From contig NZ_CP034450.1 in assembly GCF_003952505.1 (NCBI RefSeq), positions 3,596,001 to 3,660,000 on the forward strand: a stretch of 64,000 bases of DNA, read 5' to 3'. Position 1 is the stretch's first letter; every line of letters begins with the position of its first letter. This document shows positions 1-9,749 of this stretch, piece by piece. Position numbers and translations under genes: made by a program. The notes below the pieces were generated by a model, which was not told where the DNA came from, searched no databases, and saw only the letters and a program-made list of their open reading frames with translations. The DNA is from Mesorhizobium sp. M4B.F.Ca.ET.058.02.1.1. GTDB lineage: Bacteria > Pseudomonadota > Alphaproteobacteria > Rhizobiales > Rhizobiaceae.

Positions 1-400
1 AGGGTATCGCGCTGTTGCGTATCGCCTCCCACCAGCTCGCGTTCTGAGATTCTGGAGATAGGGTGTCCAGATGTCCGATCCGGACTCGTGCGTCATCGTG
101 AGATCGAAATGCCGCATAAAGCCGGGAGCGGCGGCGCGCGGATAGTTCTGCGGTTCTCCATCGACCACGCGACCCATGTCTGGCCGGGATATTTGCGGGC
201 GTCGCCGATCTCGCGGTAATCCGGAAGATGGAACACCACCGCCGCGGCTTCGGCAAGGCGGCGGCGGTCATTGGTCCATTCGACGGGCACCGCGCAAGCG
301 GGGATGGCCGCTATGTCGACCGGCTTGCCGAAGAAGGTCGTGTAGAAGAGGATGAGCGGATGGCCTACGGCATAGGACTTCGGCGCGTGGAATTCTTCAT
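1..400 (-). pseudogene. GT10-family (fucosyltransferase-like) glycosyltransferase, N-terminal part, frameshifted, 3' end off the window
   Basis: The minus-strand translation has the blocks expected at the N-terminus of GT10 alpha-1,3-fucosyltransferase-like enzymes: PLILFYTTFFGKPVD, a middle block with VEWTNDRRRLAEAAAVVFH, then AWSME followed by NYPRAAAPGFMRHFDLTMTH and SGSDIWTPYL. They lie in different frames. One base is missing just after the likely ATG at 400-398, one near 160 (probably a C in a CCC run before QNYP) and one near 48 (before PESQNASWWEAIRN). The family transfers fucose-type sugars from GDP donors to glycans. The protein runs past the left edge. Whether the breaks are real mutations or sequence errors cannot be told here. 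Confidence 0.7.
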
Positions 401-428
401 ATACCTGCGGCCGAGCTGGAAGAACGTC

Positions 429-1029
429 TTACGCCGCGGCGGGCGGCTCGAAGCGTCTCAGTCGTGCAGTTCCTGGGATCGGCGGACGATCCGAGAAGCT
501 GACCTCGAAGCCTTCGCGCTGCGGCGAGCAGCACATCATGCCGACATCGACCGACTTCGACGGCGGGAAATAGGCGAGCCGCACTGGCTTCCAGTGGCCG
601 TCGGCGGCGTCCAGATACTGGACGCGGATGGTCTCGGCGTGGCGGGTCAGGCGGATTCTGACGCCGTTGGGATCGGCAGCGATGCCGACCAGCGACCAGT
701 GCATCGTTGGTGACGACGACGGAAAAATAGGCGAGGCCGTCGGTGTACTCGATACCGGCCTTGATCCAGTGCGTTTCGCTCAGTCGCACCATCAGGCCGG
801 CCTGGTCGTAGAGCACCCGATAGTCGCCCTTGACCGTGACCTCGGCGCTGAAATCGCCGGCGACCGGCCGATGGAGGAAATGGCCGTTGTCGCGCCGGAA
901 GCCATAGAAGGTCTCGCGCCAGAAGTCGGTCTCCTTGCCGGTGCGCACCTGCACGGTGCTACCGGCAAAGGAATGATGCGGCGGCGGGTTGAGCCAAGTC
1001 AGGTCCGCATTCCAGTCTACCGTCGACAT
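429..1029 (-). pseudogene. DUF1349 domain protein (concanavalin-like fold), frameshifted
   Basis: About 200 residues. The first part starts MSTVDWNADLTWLNPPP and contains FWRETFYGFRRDNGHFLH and YDQAGLMVRLSETHWIKAGIEY; the second contains HWSLVGIAADPNGVRIRL and SVDVGMMCCSPQREGFEV. Both are typical of the DUF1349 family, small beta-sandwich proteins of unknown role with a concanavalin-A-like fold. The halves are in different frames, joined near 705-712 after VVVTND (net one extra base, or two missing). The total span of 601 bases, one more than a multiple of three, agrees. The gene lies 41 bases downstream of the aldehyde dehydrogenase and 28 upstream of the GT10 gene, so it is probably in one transcript with them. 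Confidence 0.7.
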
Positions 1030-1070
1030 GCTCGCCTGCCTGGTTCGCGCTCGCGCCGTCGCCGTTTTAG

Positions 1071-2510
1071 TTAGCCGGCGGAATGTATAGGCCGTCTTCA
1101 CCGTGGTGTAGAACTCCATGGCGTAGCGGCCCTGCTCGCGCGGTCCGTAGCTCGAGCCCTTGCGGCCGCCGAACGGCACATGGAAGTCGACGCCGGCGGT
1201 CGGCAGGTTGACCATGACCATGCCGGCTTCAGAATTGCGCTTGAAATGCGTCGCGTGCTTCAGGCTGGTGGTGCAGATTCCGGAGGTCAGGCCGAACGGC
1301 GTGTCGTTGGCGACAGCGAGGGCCTCGTCATAATCCTTGACCCGGATGACGTTGGCGACCGGGCCGAAGATCTCCTCCCGCGAGATGCGCATGGCATTGC
1401 TGGCGCCGACAAACAGCGCCGGCTGAAGGTAGAAGCCCGGCGTCTCGCGACCCAGCCGCTCGCCGCCGAAGGCAAGCTCGCGCCTTCCTGGCGGCCGATG
1501 GCGATGTAGTCCTCGTCCTGCTTCAACTGTGTGGCGTCGACGACCGGACCGATCTGGGTCTTGGCGTCGAGCGCATCGCCGACGACGAGCTTCTCCATGC
1601 GCTCCTTCAGCGCCTCGACGAAGCGGTCATGGATGCCATCGGTCACCACCAGGCGCGAGGACGCCGTGCAGCGCTGGCCGGTGGAGAAATAGGCGCCGTT
1701 GAGGGCGCAATCGACGGCGACCGCCAGATCGGCGTCATCGAGCACGACGAGCGGGTTCTTGCCGCCCATTTCGAGCTGGAACTTGCGCATGTGCTCGACG
1801 CTGGCGGCGGCGACGCGTTTTCCCGTGCCGACCGAGCCGGTGAAGGAGATGGCGTTGACGTCCGGGCTGTCGAGCATGGCCTGGCCGACCACCGAGCCTT
1901 TGCCCATGACCAGGTTGAGCACGCCCTTGGGCAGGCCGGCGCGGTGCAGGATGTCGACGATGGTCCAGGCGCTCTCCGGCACCAGCTCGGCCGGCTTGAA
2001 GACGATGGTGTTGCCGTGGGCCAGCGCAGGCGCGATCTTCCAGGCCGGGATGGCGATCGGGAAATTCCACGGCGTGATGATGCCGACCACGCCGACGCCT
2101 TCGCGGGTCATCTCGACGCCGACGCCGGGCCGCACGCTCGGCACCAACTCGCCCGACAGGCGCAGCGTCTCGCCTGCGAAGAAGTCGAAAAGCTGGGCGG
2201 CCCGGATCGTCTCGCCAATGCCTTCGGCGAGCGTCTTGCCTTCCTCGCGCGCCAGGCTGCGGCCGATCTCGTCCTTGCGGGCCATGATCTCATCGGACGT
2301 CTTCTTCAGCACCGCGTGGCGGGCGAGCGGCGCCGAGCGCGACCAGGCCGGAAAGGCCGCCTTGGCGGCGGCGATGGCCTGACGCGCCTCGCCTGCGCCG
2401 GCGGAGGCATATTCACCGACGACATCACCGGTGTTGGAGGGGTTGATGTTGCGGGAGCCGGCCTCGCCCACCCATTCGCCATCGATGAGGTTCTTACGAA
2501 ACAGGGTCAT
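1071..2510 (-). pseudogene. NAD(P)-dependent aldehyde dehydrogenase (alpha-ketoglutarate-semialdehyde dehydrogenase-like) with two compensating frameshifts
   Basis: The start at 2510 is chosen over upstream codons because an AGGAAAG ribosome site precedes ATG (MTLFRKNLIDGEWVG). The ALDH landmarks are all present: PWNFPIAIPAWKIAPAL, FTGSVGTGKR, general-base Glu in FQLEMGGKNP and nucleophile Cys in GQRCTASSR. A single base is missing near 1478, where the frame should continue LAFGGERLGRETPGF, and an extra T near 1082 restores a natural end (TAYTSAG). The corrected length is 479 residues, normal for the family. Sequence style resembles 2,5-dioxovalerate/alpha-ketoglutarate-semialdehyde dehydrogenases, which close the oxidative pentose and sugar-acid pathways. 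That fits the ketose genes upstream, but the substrate is inferred. Confidence 0.8.
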
Positions 2511-2683
2511 GGTCTTTCCTTGTGAAGCTTTGCTGGCGGCCTTGTCCGCCGCGGTCATCTCTCAGTCAAGCCATTTATCAGACAAATGATGACAGCGAGA
2601 AGGCGGTCATGGACCGGAATAGCCGATGGCGCGGGCCGATGAAAGCCCGCGCCTGTCGCCTTGCCGAAACGGGATATGGGTGG

Positions 2684-3169
2684 TCAGGCCTGGAAGGTCC
2701 AGAACAGGCAGGCCAGCGTCGCCGCGGCAAAGACGACGAAGAACAGGCTTCTCAACAGGATATTGCGGCGCAGCTCGTTCATGGCGAAATGGGCCGCGAC
2801 GATGGCGGCGACGAACAGGAACCGCCAGTTGACCAGCGCCCACGGCACGCCGCCCTGGCCGAAGGCCCATCTGGCGACGAGGGAGCCGACGATGGTGGCA
2901 AACAGCGCAACCGTCGCCCAGAACAGCGCGTCGGCGGCGTTGGTCAGCACGATGCTGGCGGCGCGCAGCGGCAGGATCATCATCAGAAGCGCGCTGAAGA
3001 AATAGACGGCGGCTAGCGGAATGAAGGAGCCGGCATCGGCGATGCCGTCGAGGCGTTTCACGCCGAAAGCGCCGTAGGGATAGCCGTGCCTGGCGACCGC
3101 CAGCGAAAGCGCCATGAGCAGAGCGGTGAGCACCGCGACCAACGCGAAAGTGGTAAGGGCCTTGCTCAT
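2684..3169 (-). CDS. Small integral membrane protein of unknown function
   Basis: This 161-residue protein starts at ATG 3169 behind AGGAACGGC. It has four long hydrophobic stretches: residues about 5-27 (ALTTFALVAVLTALLMALSL), 50-75 (PLAAVYFFSALLMMILPL), 80-103 (ADALFWATVALFATIVGSLV) and 140-160 (LFFVVFAAATLACLFWTF). A further moderately hydrophobic piece lies around WRFLFVAAIVAAHFAM. No catalytic motif is recognised. It lies between the aldehyde dehydrogenase and the epimerase on the same strand, with 100-170 bases on each side, so it may have its own promoter. No function is proposed. Confidence 0.8.
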   Translation of the reverse strand: MSKALTTFALVAVLTALLMALSLAVARHGYPYGAFGVKRLDGIADAGSFIPLAAVYFFSALLMMILPLRAASIVLTNAADALFWATVALFATIVGSLVARWAFGQGGVPWALVNWRFLFVAAIVAAHFAMNELRRNILLRSLFFVVFAAATLACLFWTFQA

Positions 3170-3292
3170 GCCGTTCCTGCTCCTGCTCTCCGGGCCATGA
3201 CCGGGGACGAATCAAACAGGGACGATCTTAATCGAATGCGCTCGTAAAATTACCCGCAAGCTTCAAGGCAGCGGTAGGTGCCAGCCAGAGCC

Positions 3293-4186
3293 TCAGGGCT
3301 TCTGCGTCGCCGTGACCAGCTCGGCCTTGCGCCGCGCCGTCTCCAGCCCGACCGCGATGAAGCGGCGGGCATGGCGGGCGAGCTCCATATTGTCTGTCCA
3401 CAGATTGCGCCAGATGGCCGTCTTCTTCGACAGGTTCTCGTCGACGATCTCCGAGGAGAAGGATTCGAAACTGAGGTCGTCGCTATAGCCAATGGCGGTC
3501 AGCGCATCGAAGATCGCGGTGAAGTCGATGCTGCCGGTGCCGAGGAAGCCGCGATGGCTCTCGCCGATATGAACATAGCCGATTTTGCCGGCGGCGCTGC
3601 GGATGGCCAGTCCGGCATCGGCCTCCTCGATGTTCATGTGGAAGGAATCGAGGTGCAGGAAGATGTTGTCGGAACCGCTGTCCTCAATGAAGGCCAGCCC
3701 CTGCGCGGCGGTGTTGAGCAGATTGCTCTCGAAGCGATTGACGATTTCGATGTTGAGCGTGACGCCGGCGGCCTTGGCCGTCTCCGCCACTTTGGCCAGC
3801 GTTGCGGCGCTGCGGTTCCACTGGTCGCGCGTCGGCGCCTCGGTCTGCAGGCCGTGGCTGGTCGAGAGTATGCCGCCGACCTTCTGGCCGCCGAGATCGC
3901 GGGTGAGCGCGATGGTGCGGTTGAGGATGTCGACGCCGCGCGCGGCGCTAGCCTTGTCGGCACTCGATATATCGCCGTCGGCCGGCAGGCCGATGCTGAT
4001 CGCGACGCCAAGGCTGAGATCGGCGATGCGCCGGGCAAGCCGACTGATATCGACATTGGCCGGATCGAGATAGGAGAACTCGATCAGGTCGAAGCCGGCT
4101 TCCTTCGTGTTGGCGAGCGTGCGCTCGAGGTCCGCCTGCGCCGAGCTCGCCGACCAGACGAAAGAATGGATTCCAATGCGCGCCAT
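3293..4186 (-). CDS. TIM-barrel sugar isomerase/epimerase, D-tagatose/D-psicose 3-epimerase type
   Basis: 297 residues from ATG 4186 (MARIGIHSFVWSAS), with GGAG seven bases upstream. It belongs to the xylose-isomerase-like TIM barrels (AP_endonuc_2). The four residues that form the metal/catalytic tetrad of D-tagatose 3-epimerases can be placed: Glu147 in NIEIVNRFE, Asp180 in LHLDSFHMNIEEAD, His206 in GYVHIGESHRGFLGTG and Glu241 in LSFESFSSE. These enzymes interconvert ketoses at C-3 with a divalent metal. The gene sits 16 bases after the FGGY kinase gene in the deoR-kinase-epimerase operon, so it probably converts an imported ketose to the kinase substrate or the reverse. The actual sugar is not readable from the sequence. 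Confidence 0.8.
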   Translation of the reverse strand: MARIGIHSFVWSASSAQADLERTLANTKEAGFDLIEFSYLDPANVDISRLARRIADLSLGVAISIGLPADGDISSADKASAARGVDILNRTIALTRDLGGQKVGGILSTSHGLQTEAPTRDQWNRSAATLAKVAETAKAAGVTLNIEIVNRFESNLLNTAAQGLAFIEDSGSDNIFLHLDSFHMNIEEADAGLAIRSAAGKIGYVHIGESHRGFLGTGSIDFTAIFDALTAIGYSDDLSFESFSSEIVDENLSKKTAIWRNLWTDNMELARHARRFIAVGLETARRKAELVTATQKP

Positions 4187-4202
4187 GATCGTCTCCATCT
4201 GC

Positions 4203-5585
4203 TCAAATCTTGCGAGCCGCAGTTTGGCTTCTGTCGCTCTCGGCGCCGATTGCGAGATCTCGCCAGCGATCACGATAGCCGGCTAACCCGGCAAAGTGCG
4301 CGGCATCAACGGGCTCCGGCGTTTCGGCGGCCATGCCTCGACCGGCGCTCTCGAAGGCGAGAGCGGCGGCGCCCGTGGCGCTGCCTTCCAGCGTGGCGCC
4401 CTGCAGGAAGGGCTGGCCGGGCCGTAGCTGCGCCAGCAGGCTGGCGAGCAGGCCGCCCGCGTTCAGCCCGCCATCGACGATGACGGTGTCTTTGGAATGG
4501 ATCAGGTCGAGCGACAGATCGACCATCAGCGCCACATAGAGCAGCGCCACCGCAGCGCGTTCTTCTCTGTCGGGCGCGCCGCCGATCACTTCGCCGACGC
4601 GATCAGGCATCGGACCGCCCGGCGCGAAGCTGGGCAGGGCCATTATGCCGGCGTCGATCACCCGCTGTATCGAAGCCGGCGATATGGCGCCTTGCCAGCC
4701 GGCGCTGATCACCGCGAATTCGCGCCCACCCATGAAGCGGATGGTCGGCACCGGACCGCCGTCGACATCGACATTGACCAGCATGTCGCGGTCACGGTCG
4801 AGCACGTCCAGCGGACAATCGGGGTTGAGCACGACCACCCAGGTGCCGGTCGAGACCACGGTGAGCGATCCAAGCTGCTGCCGGCGATAGGCATGGAGCG
4901 CGGCATTCGAGTCATGGACGCCGTTGTGGATGGCGACCGGCCTGCCGGCCTTGCCGAAATGCTGCTCGCCGATGACAGCGCCGGCGCGTGCGAAAGCAGG
5001 CATGCGGCCGAGCCAGCTCTCGGCGTCGACCAGCGAGGAGAAGTCGCGCCGGCGCGGCGCCCACAGATGCGAATGGCAGCCGAGATAGGACACTTCCGAG
5101 ACGGCGCGGCCGCCGAAACGCCAGCTCCAATATTGCGGATAGCCGAGGATCGATGTCGCCGAGGCGAAGGCGCCCGGCTCGACCTCGTTCAGCCACAGCA
5201 TGTGGCGGCCATAGTTGAAGCCGAGCGGCAAGCGCGGCGAGAAGGTCTCGGAGAAATCCGGGATGCGGCGATCGATGCGCGCCGCGACCTCGGCAGGCGG
5301 CTCCTGCTCGTAGTCGAGGATCGGGTGCGTGAGCGCCGTATCATCGACCAAGGCGAAGGTGCAGCCATGGCCGGACACCATCAGCCCTTCGATGCCGTGA
5401 CTGTCGACCGCTTCGTTAACGGCAGCGAGCGCCCAGTCATGCAGTGCCGCATCGTCGAGCACGCTGAAGCCGTCCCTGTGTGTCCAGATCGGCCTCGTGC
5501 GGCGCCCGTCGAGAATGCGCCCGTCTTCCCCGAAGACGAACAGCTTCGAATTGGTCTTGCCGAAATCAAGCACCGCCACTTTCAC
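4203..5585 (-). CDS. FGGY-family carbohydrate kinase (rhamnulokinase/fuculokinase-like)
   Basis: 460 residues. The N-terminal phosphate loop is VAVLDFGKTNSKLFVF, the sugar/catalytic-base segment is NGVHDSNAALHAY with Asp225, the second phosphate motif is VVSTGTWVVVLNP, and the adenosine motif is TVIVDGGLNAGGLLASLLA. The length matches FGGY kinases, which phosphorylate ketoses or polyols with ATP. The start is GTG at 5585, overlapping the stop of the deoR gene as GTGA, so translation is coupled. The shape resembles rhamnulokinase/fuculokinase more than glycerol kinase. With the 3-epimerase directly downstream, I infer a ketose as substrate. Confidence 0.85.
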   Translation of the reverse strand: MKVAVLDFGKTNSKLFVFGEDGRILDGRRTRPIWTHRDGFSVLDDAALHDWALAAVNEAVDSHGIEGLMVSGHGCTFALVDDTALTHPILDYEQEPPAEVAARIDRRIPDFSETFSPRLPLGFNYGRHMLWLNEVEPGAFASATSILGYPQYWSWRFGGRAVSEVSYLGCHSHLWAPRRRDFSSLVDAESWLGRMPAFARAGAVIGEQHFGKAGRPVAIHNGVHDSNAALHAYRRQQLGSLTVVSTGTWVVVLNPDCPLDVLDRDRDMLVNVDVDGGPVPTIRFMGGREFAVISAGWQGAISPASIQRVIDAGIMALPSFAPGGPMPDRVGEVIGGAPDREERAAVALLYVALMVDLSLDLIHSKDTVIVDGGLNAGGLLASLLAQLRPGQPFLQGATLEGSATGAAALAFESAGRGMAAETPEPVDAAHFAGLAGYRDRWRDLAIGAESDRSQTAARKI

Positions 5586-6364
5586 TGGACGGCCCCCGAG
5601 GCGGAGGCGATCCGCACCATGACGCCTGCATCTTCCAGCATACGCGCATCGGCGTCGGACAGGCCGTCATCGGTTACCAGCGTGCCGATGCGCGACAGCG
5701 GCAGCGCGACATTGCGGGCATGGATCGACAGCTTGCGGCTGTCGGCCAGCACCACGATCTGGTCGGCGCACAGGCTCAAATCGACGATCGAGCGGACCAA
5801 CAGCGGATGCGATTCCAGCACGCCTTCCTGGCTGAGCCCCTGGGCGCCGACGAAGAACTTCGCGGCGTAGAAAGGTGCGGCCTGGGCGAGCGAGTGGATG
5901 ATGCCGGGCTCGCGGTGAAGATCGCCGCCGGCGATGGTCAGGCTGCAGTTGCCATGGTCGCTGAGATAGGCAGCGAGCGGCATGGAATTGGTGAACAGGC
6001 GGATGTTGCGGTCGGCGAGCCTGACGCCGAGATGAAAGCAGGTCGAGCCGCCATGGACGATGACCGCGTCGCCGTCGCGCACCATGGTCGCGGCAAGGGC
6101 GGCGATCCGCCGCTTGGCCTCGACGGCGAGGTCGCGGTTCTCGTCATAGGGCCTGGCATAGGCGATGCCGGCCTGGGCTACACCGTCGAGCGCCGAGATG
6201 CCACCATAGACCTTGCGCGCCTCGCCAGCCCCGTCGATCTTGTCGATATCGCGCCGGACCGTCGCCGCCGAAACGCCAAGCCGCTCCTGCAGCTCGCGCA
6301 CCGAGGCGAACGGGCGATCCCGCAAGATCTCGACGATCTGACGCTGGCGGCCGGAGTCGCTCAA
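5582..6364 (-). CDS. DeoR-family transcriptional regulator of sugar metabolism
   Basis: 260 residues. The N-terminal winged helix-turn-helix is typical of DeoR (QRQIVEILRDRPFASVRELQERLGVSAATVRRDIDKI, residues about 8-44), followed by a sugar-phosphate-sensing DeoRC domain with the VIVHGGSTCFHLG loop and VLADSRKL near the end. The start is TTG at 6364, chosen because a strong GGGAGGAAAAG site lies directly upstream. DeoR proteins are usually repressors released by a phosphorylated sugar. It is first in the operon with the kinase and epimerase and diverges from a second kinase operon starting at 6547, so it probably controls both. Confidence 0.88.
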   Translation of the reverse strand: MSDSGRQRQIVEILRDRPFASVRELQERLGVSAATVRRDIDKIDGAGEARKVYGGISALDGVAQAGIAYARPYDENRDLAVEAKRRIAALAATMVRDGDAVIVHGGSTCFHLGVRLADRNIRLFTNSMPLAAYLSDHGNCSLTIAGGDLHREPGIIHSLAQAAPFYAAKFFVGAQGLSQEGVLESHPLLVRSIVDLSLCADQIVVLADSRKLSIHARNVALPLSRIGTLVTDDGLSDADARMLEDAGVMVRIASASGAVQ

Positions 6365-6423
6365 CTTTTCCTCCCGATGTCGCTTGGCGTAACTTACTCA
6401 AGCCCGATGGGAGAGCAAAGTCA

Positions 6424-6435
6424 TTTCTGACGAAA
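6424..6435. promoter_or_regulatory. Short inverted repeat in the deoR/kinase divergent region
   Basis: The 182-base gap between the divergent deoR and kinase genes holds TTTC-TGAC-GAAA, a perfect 4+4 inverted repeat 60 bases from the deoR start. TTTC/GAAA arms resemble sites of some DeoR-family repressors, but the match is short and could be chance. Confidence 0.25.
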
Positions 6436-6546
6436 GAAGATCATGATTGACGTAGATCGCTCGTATCTGCGATACCGACGTCGGCTCCCTTGCAGGAATT
6501 TCGAGCGGAAAGCACGACGCGGCCGGCAGTTGCGAAGGACAGCGAC

Positions 6547-7821
6547 ATGGCGCCATTGGCCATAGGCATCGACATCGGCACTTCCGGCGCGCGCGCCGTC
6601 GCCATGCGCCCGGATTTTTCCATCGCCGCGCGCGCCGCCGTTCCACTCGACCGCTTTGGCGCCAACAGCCGCGACCCTGTCGTCTGGTGGGCGGCGGTCG
6701 AGGCAACGCTGAAGGAATTGCTCTCCGCCATCGATCGCGCGGCGGTGCGTTCGATCGCCGTCGACGGCACGTCGGGCACCGTGCTGCCAGTCGACGCGGT
6801 CGGACGGCCGCTGGCCGAGCCGCTGATGTACAACGACAAGGTTCCGGTCGACACCATACTCGCCGTGATCGCCCGCGAGGCGCCGGAAGCAAGCGCCGCG
6901 CACGGCGCGACCTCGGGCCTCGCCAAGGCACTCTCTTTCCAGCGCCTGCCCGGCGTCGCCTGGATGCTGCACCAGGCAGACTGGATTGCCGGACAATTCT
7001 CGGGCCGCTTCGATGTCAGCGACGAGAACAACAGCCTGAAGACCGGCTACGATGTCGAGGCCGGCCGCTGGCCGGACTGGATCGACGCCACCGGCATGCG
7101 CATGGAGCTGCTGCCCGAAATCGTCAGACCGGGCAGCGTGACCGGCAGGCTCACCGCCGACGCAGCCGAGCGGTTTGGCCTTGCGCGCGACATCGCGGTG
7201 GTCGCCGGGACGACGGATGGCTGCGCCTCATTCCTGGCCACCGGCGCGACAGTCGCCGGCGAGGGCGTGACGGCGCTCGGATCGTCGCTGACCATCAAGA
7301 TCCTGTCCGACCGGCCGATCTCGGCGCCGCGCTACGGTATCTACAGCCACCGGCTCGGCGACGCCTGGCTGGCCGGCGGCGCGTCGAATTCCGGCGGCAA
7401 GGTGCTCGCCCGTCATTTTTCGGTGGCGCGCATCATCGAGCTGAGTGCCGCGATCGATCCGGCGACCGAGACCGGCCTCGACTACTATCCGCTCGGCACG
7501 GCCGGAGAACGCTTTCCGATTGCCGATCCAACGCTGCCGCCGCGGCTGACGCCCCGGCCGGCTTCCGACGCCGATTACCTGAAGGCGATGCTGGAAGGCA
7601 TCGCCTCTATCGAAGCACTGGGCTATCGGCGGCTTGCCGAGCTCGGATCGCCGAAGCTGACATCGGTGCGCAGTGTCGGCGGCGGCGCCGCCAACGCCGC
7701 CTGGACCGCGATCCGGCAGCGTAAGCTCGGCGTCGATTTCGTGCCGGCGCTGTCTGACGAGGCAGCCGCCGGCACGGCGCGGCTGGCGCTCAGGGGCGCA
7801 AACGAGGCGGGGCTGCTGTGA
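6547..7821 (+). CDS. FGGY-family sugar kinase, D-ribulokinase-like (SePSK/XK-1 type)
   Basis: 424 residues from ATG 6547, preceded by AAGGA; an earlier TTG at 6490 has no better site. The first phosphate loop is IGIDIGTSGARAVAM with Asp9; the catalytic Asp224 lies in VVAGTTDGCASFLATG; GVTALGSSLTIKIL and SVGGGAANAAW supply the second phosphate and adenosine motifs. Aspartates at about 9 and 224, the compact length, and the MYNDKVP, SGLAKAL and DENNSLKTGYD blocks recall the plant/cyanobacterial kinases shown to phosphorylate D-ribulose. It is the first gene of a two-gene plus-strand operon and diverges from the deoR operon, so the locus contains two different FGGY kinases. Confidence 0.82.
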   Translation: MAPLAIGIDIGTSGARAVAMRPDFSIAARAAVPLDRFGANSRDPVVWWAAVEATLKELLSAIDRAAVRSIAVDGTSGTVLPVDAVGRPLAEPLMYNDKVPVDTILAVIAREAPEASAAHGATSGLAKALSFQRLPGVAWMLHQADWIAGQFSGRFDVSDENNSLKTGYDVEAGRWPDWIDATGMRMELLPEIVRPGSVTGRLTADAAERFGLARDIAVVAGTTDGCASFLATGATVAGEGVTALGSSLTIKILSDRPISAPRYGIYSHRLGDAWLAGGASNSGGKVLARHFSVARIIELSAAIDPATETGLDYYPLGTAGERFPIADPTLPPRLTPRPASDADYLKAMLEGIASIEALGYRRLAELGSPKLTSVRSVGGGAANAAWTAIRQRKLGVDFVPALSDEAAAGTARLALRGANEAGLL

Positions 7822-8669
7822 ACGCGAAATTGGCCAGACATCTCGATGGGATTGAAGCGCTTGCCGAGCGCTACGACGTTTTCCTGCTCGACCAGTTCGG
7901 CGTGTTGCATGACGGGCAGCAGCCTTATGCCGGCGCGGTGGAAGCCCTGTCGGCGCTGAAGCGCGCCGGCAAGACAGTGGTGCTCATTTCGAACTCTGGC
8001 AAGCGGGCGGAGCCGAACGAGCGCCGCCTGAAGAAGCTCGGCTTCGAAGAGGCTAGCTGGGATCACTTCGTCTCCTCCGGCGAGGTGGCGTGGCGCGCCT
8101 TCCGCGACATGGCGGCCTCGGGCGCGCTGAGGGGCGGAACGAAATGCCTGCTGATCAGCCGCGACGGCGACCGCTCGGCGATCGATGGCCTGCCGCTGGC
8201 CCTGACCGATAACAGCGACGATGCGGAGCTGGTGCTGATTTCAGCCAGCGAAGGCGACCGCTACGATCTCGACCACTATCGCGCTCTACTCGGTCCGGCT
8301 GCGGCGCGGCAGGTGCCGTGCTTCTGCACCAATCCGGACAGGATCATGCTGACGGCGGTCGGACCGCGCTTCGGCGCCGGCGAACTCGCCGATCTCTACG
8401 AAAGCCTCGGCGGCAGCGTCACCCGCATCGGCAAGCCCTATCCGGCGATCTACGAGGCGGCGCTGGCGCTGGCCGGCAATCCGGATCGCGGCAGCGTGGT
8501 CTGTGTCGGCGACAGCATCGAGCACGACATCGCCGGCGGCGCCGGCGCAGGCGTCGCAACAGCGCTGGTGCGGTCGGGGATATTGGCCAATTTCACTGAC
8601 CTCAGCGCGCTTTTCGACCGCCAAGGCGCGTACCCCGACTATACGCTGGACGCGTTCCACTGGCGCTGA
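7818..8669 (+). CDS. HAD-superfamily class IIA hydrolase (TIGR01459 type)
   Basis: 283 residues. The GTG start overlaps the kinase stop as GTGA, so the two are co-translated. Motif I is FLLDQFGVLHDG (nucleophile Asp), motif II VVLISNSGKRAEPN, the cap follows, then motif III Lys in RIGKPYPAIYE and motif IV GDSIEHDIAGG. The D-x-F-G form of motif I, instead of D-x-D, is usual for this subfamily. Such proteins are phosphatases of small phosphorylated metabolites. Coupled to a sugar kinase, it may remove sugar phosphates that accumulate, but no substrate is known. Confidence 0.85.
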   Translation: MNAKLARHLDGIEALAERYDVFLLDQFGVLHDGQQPYAGAVEALSALKRAGKTVVLISNSGKRAEPNERRLKKLGFEEASWDHFVSSGEVAWRAFRDMAASGALRGGTKCLLISRDGDRSAIDGLPLALTDNSDDAELVLISASEGDRYDLDHYRALLGPAAARQVPCFCTNPDRIMLTAVGPRFGAGELADLYESLGGSVTRIGKPYPAIYEAALALAGNPDRGSVVCVGDSIEHDIAGGAGAGVATALVRSGILANFTDLSALFDRQGAYPDYTLDAFHWR

Positions 8670-8678
8670 TCGGCCGGC

Positions 8679-9746
<1,068 letters not shown>

Positions 9747-9749
9747 TGA

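Noticed and set aside
3278..4483. A 401-codon plus-strand frame opposite the epimerase and kinase
   Set aside because: Spans parts of two real genes in antisense and has no recognisable domain.
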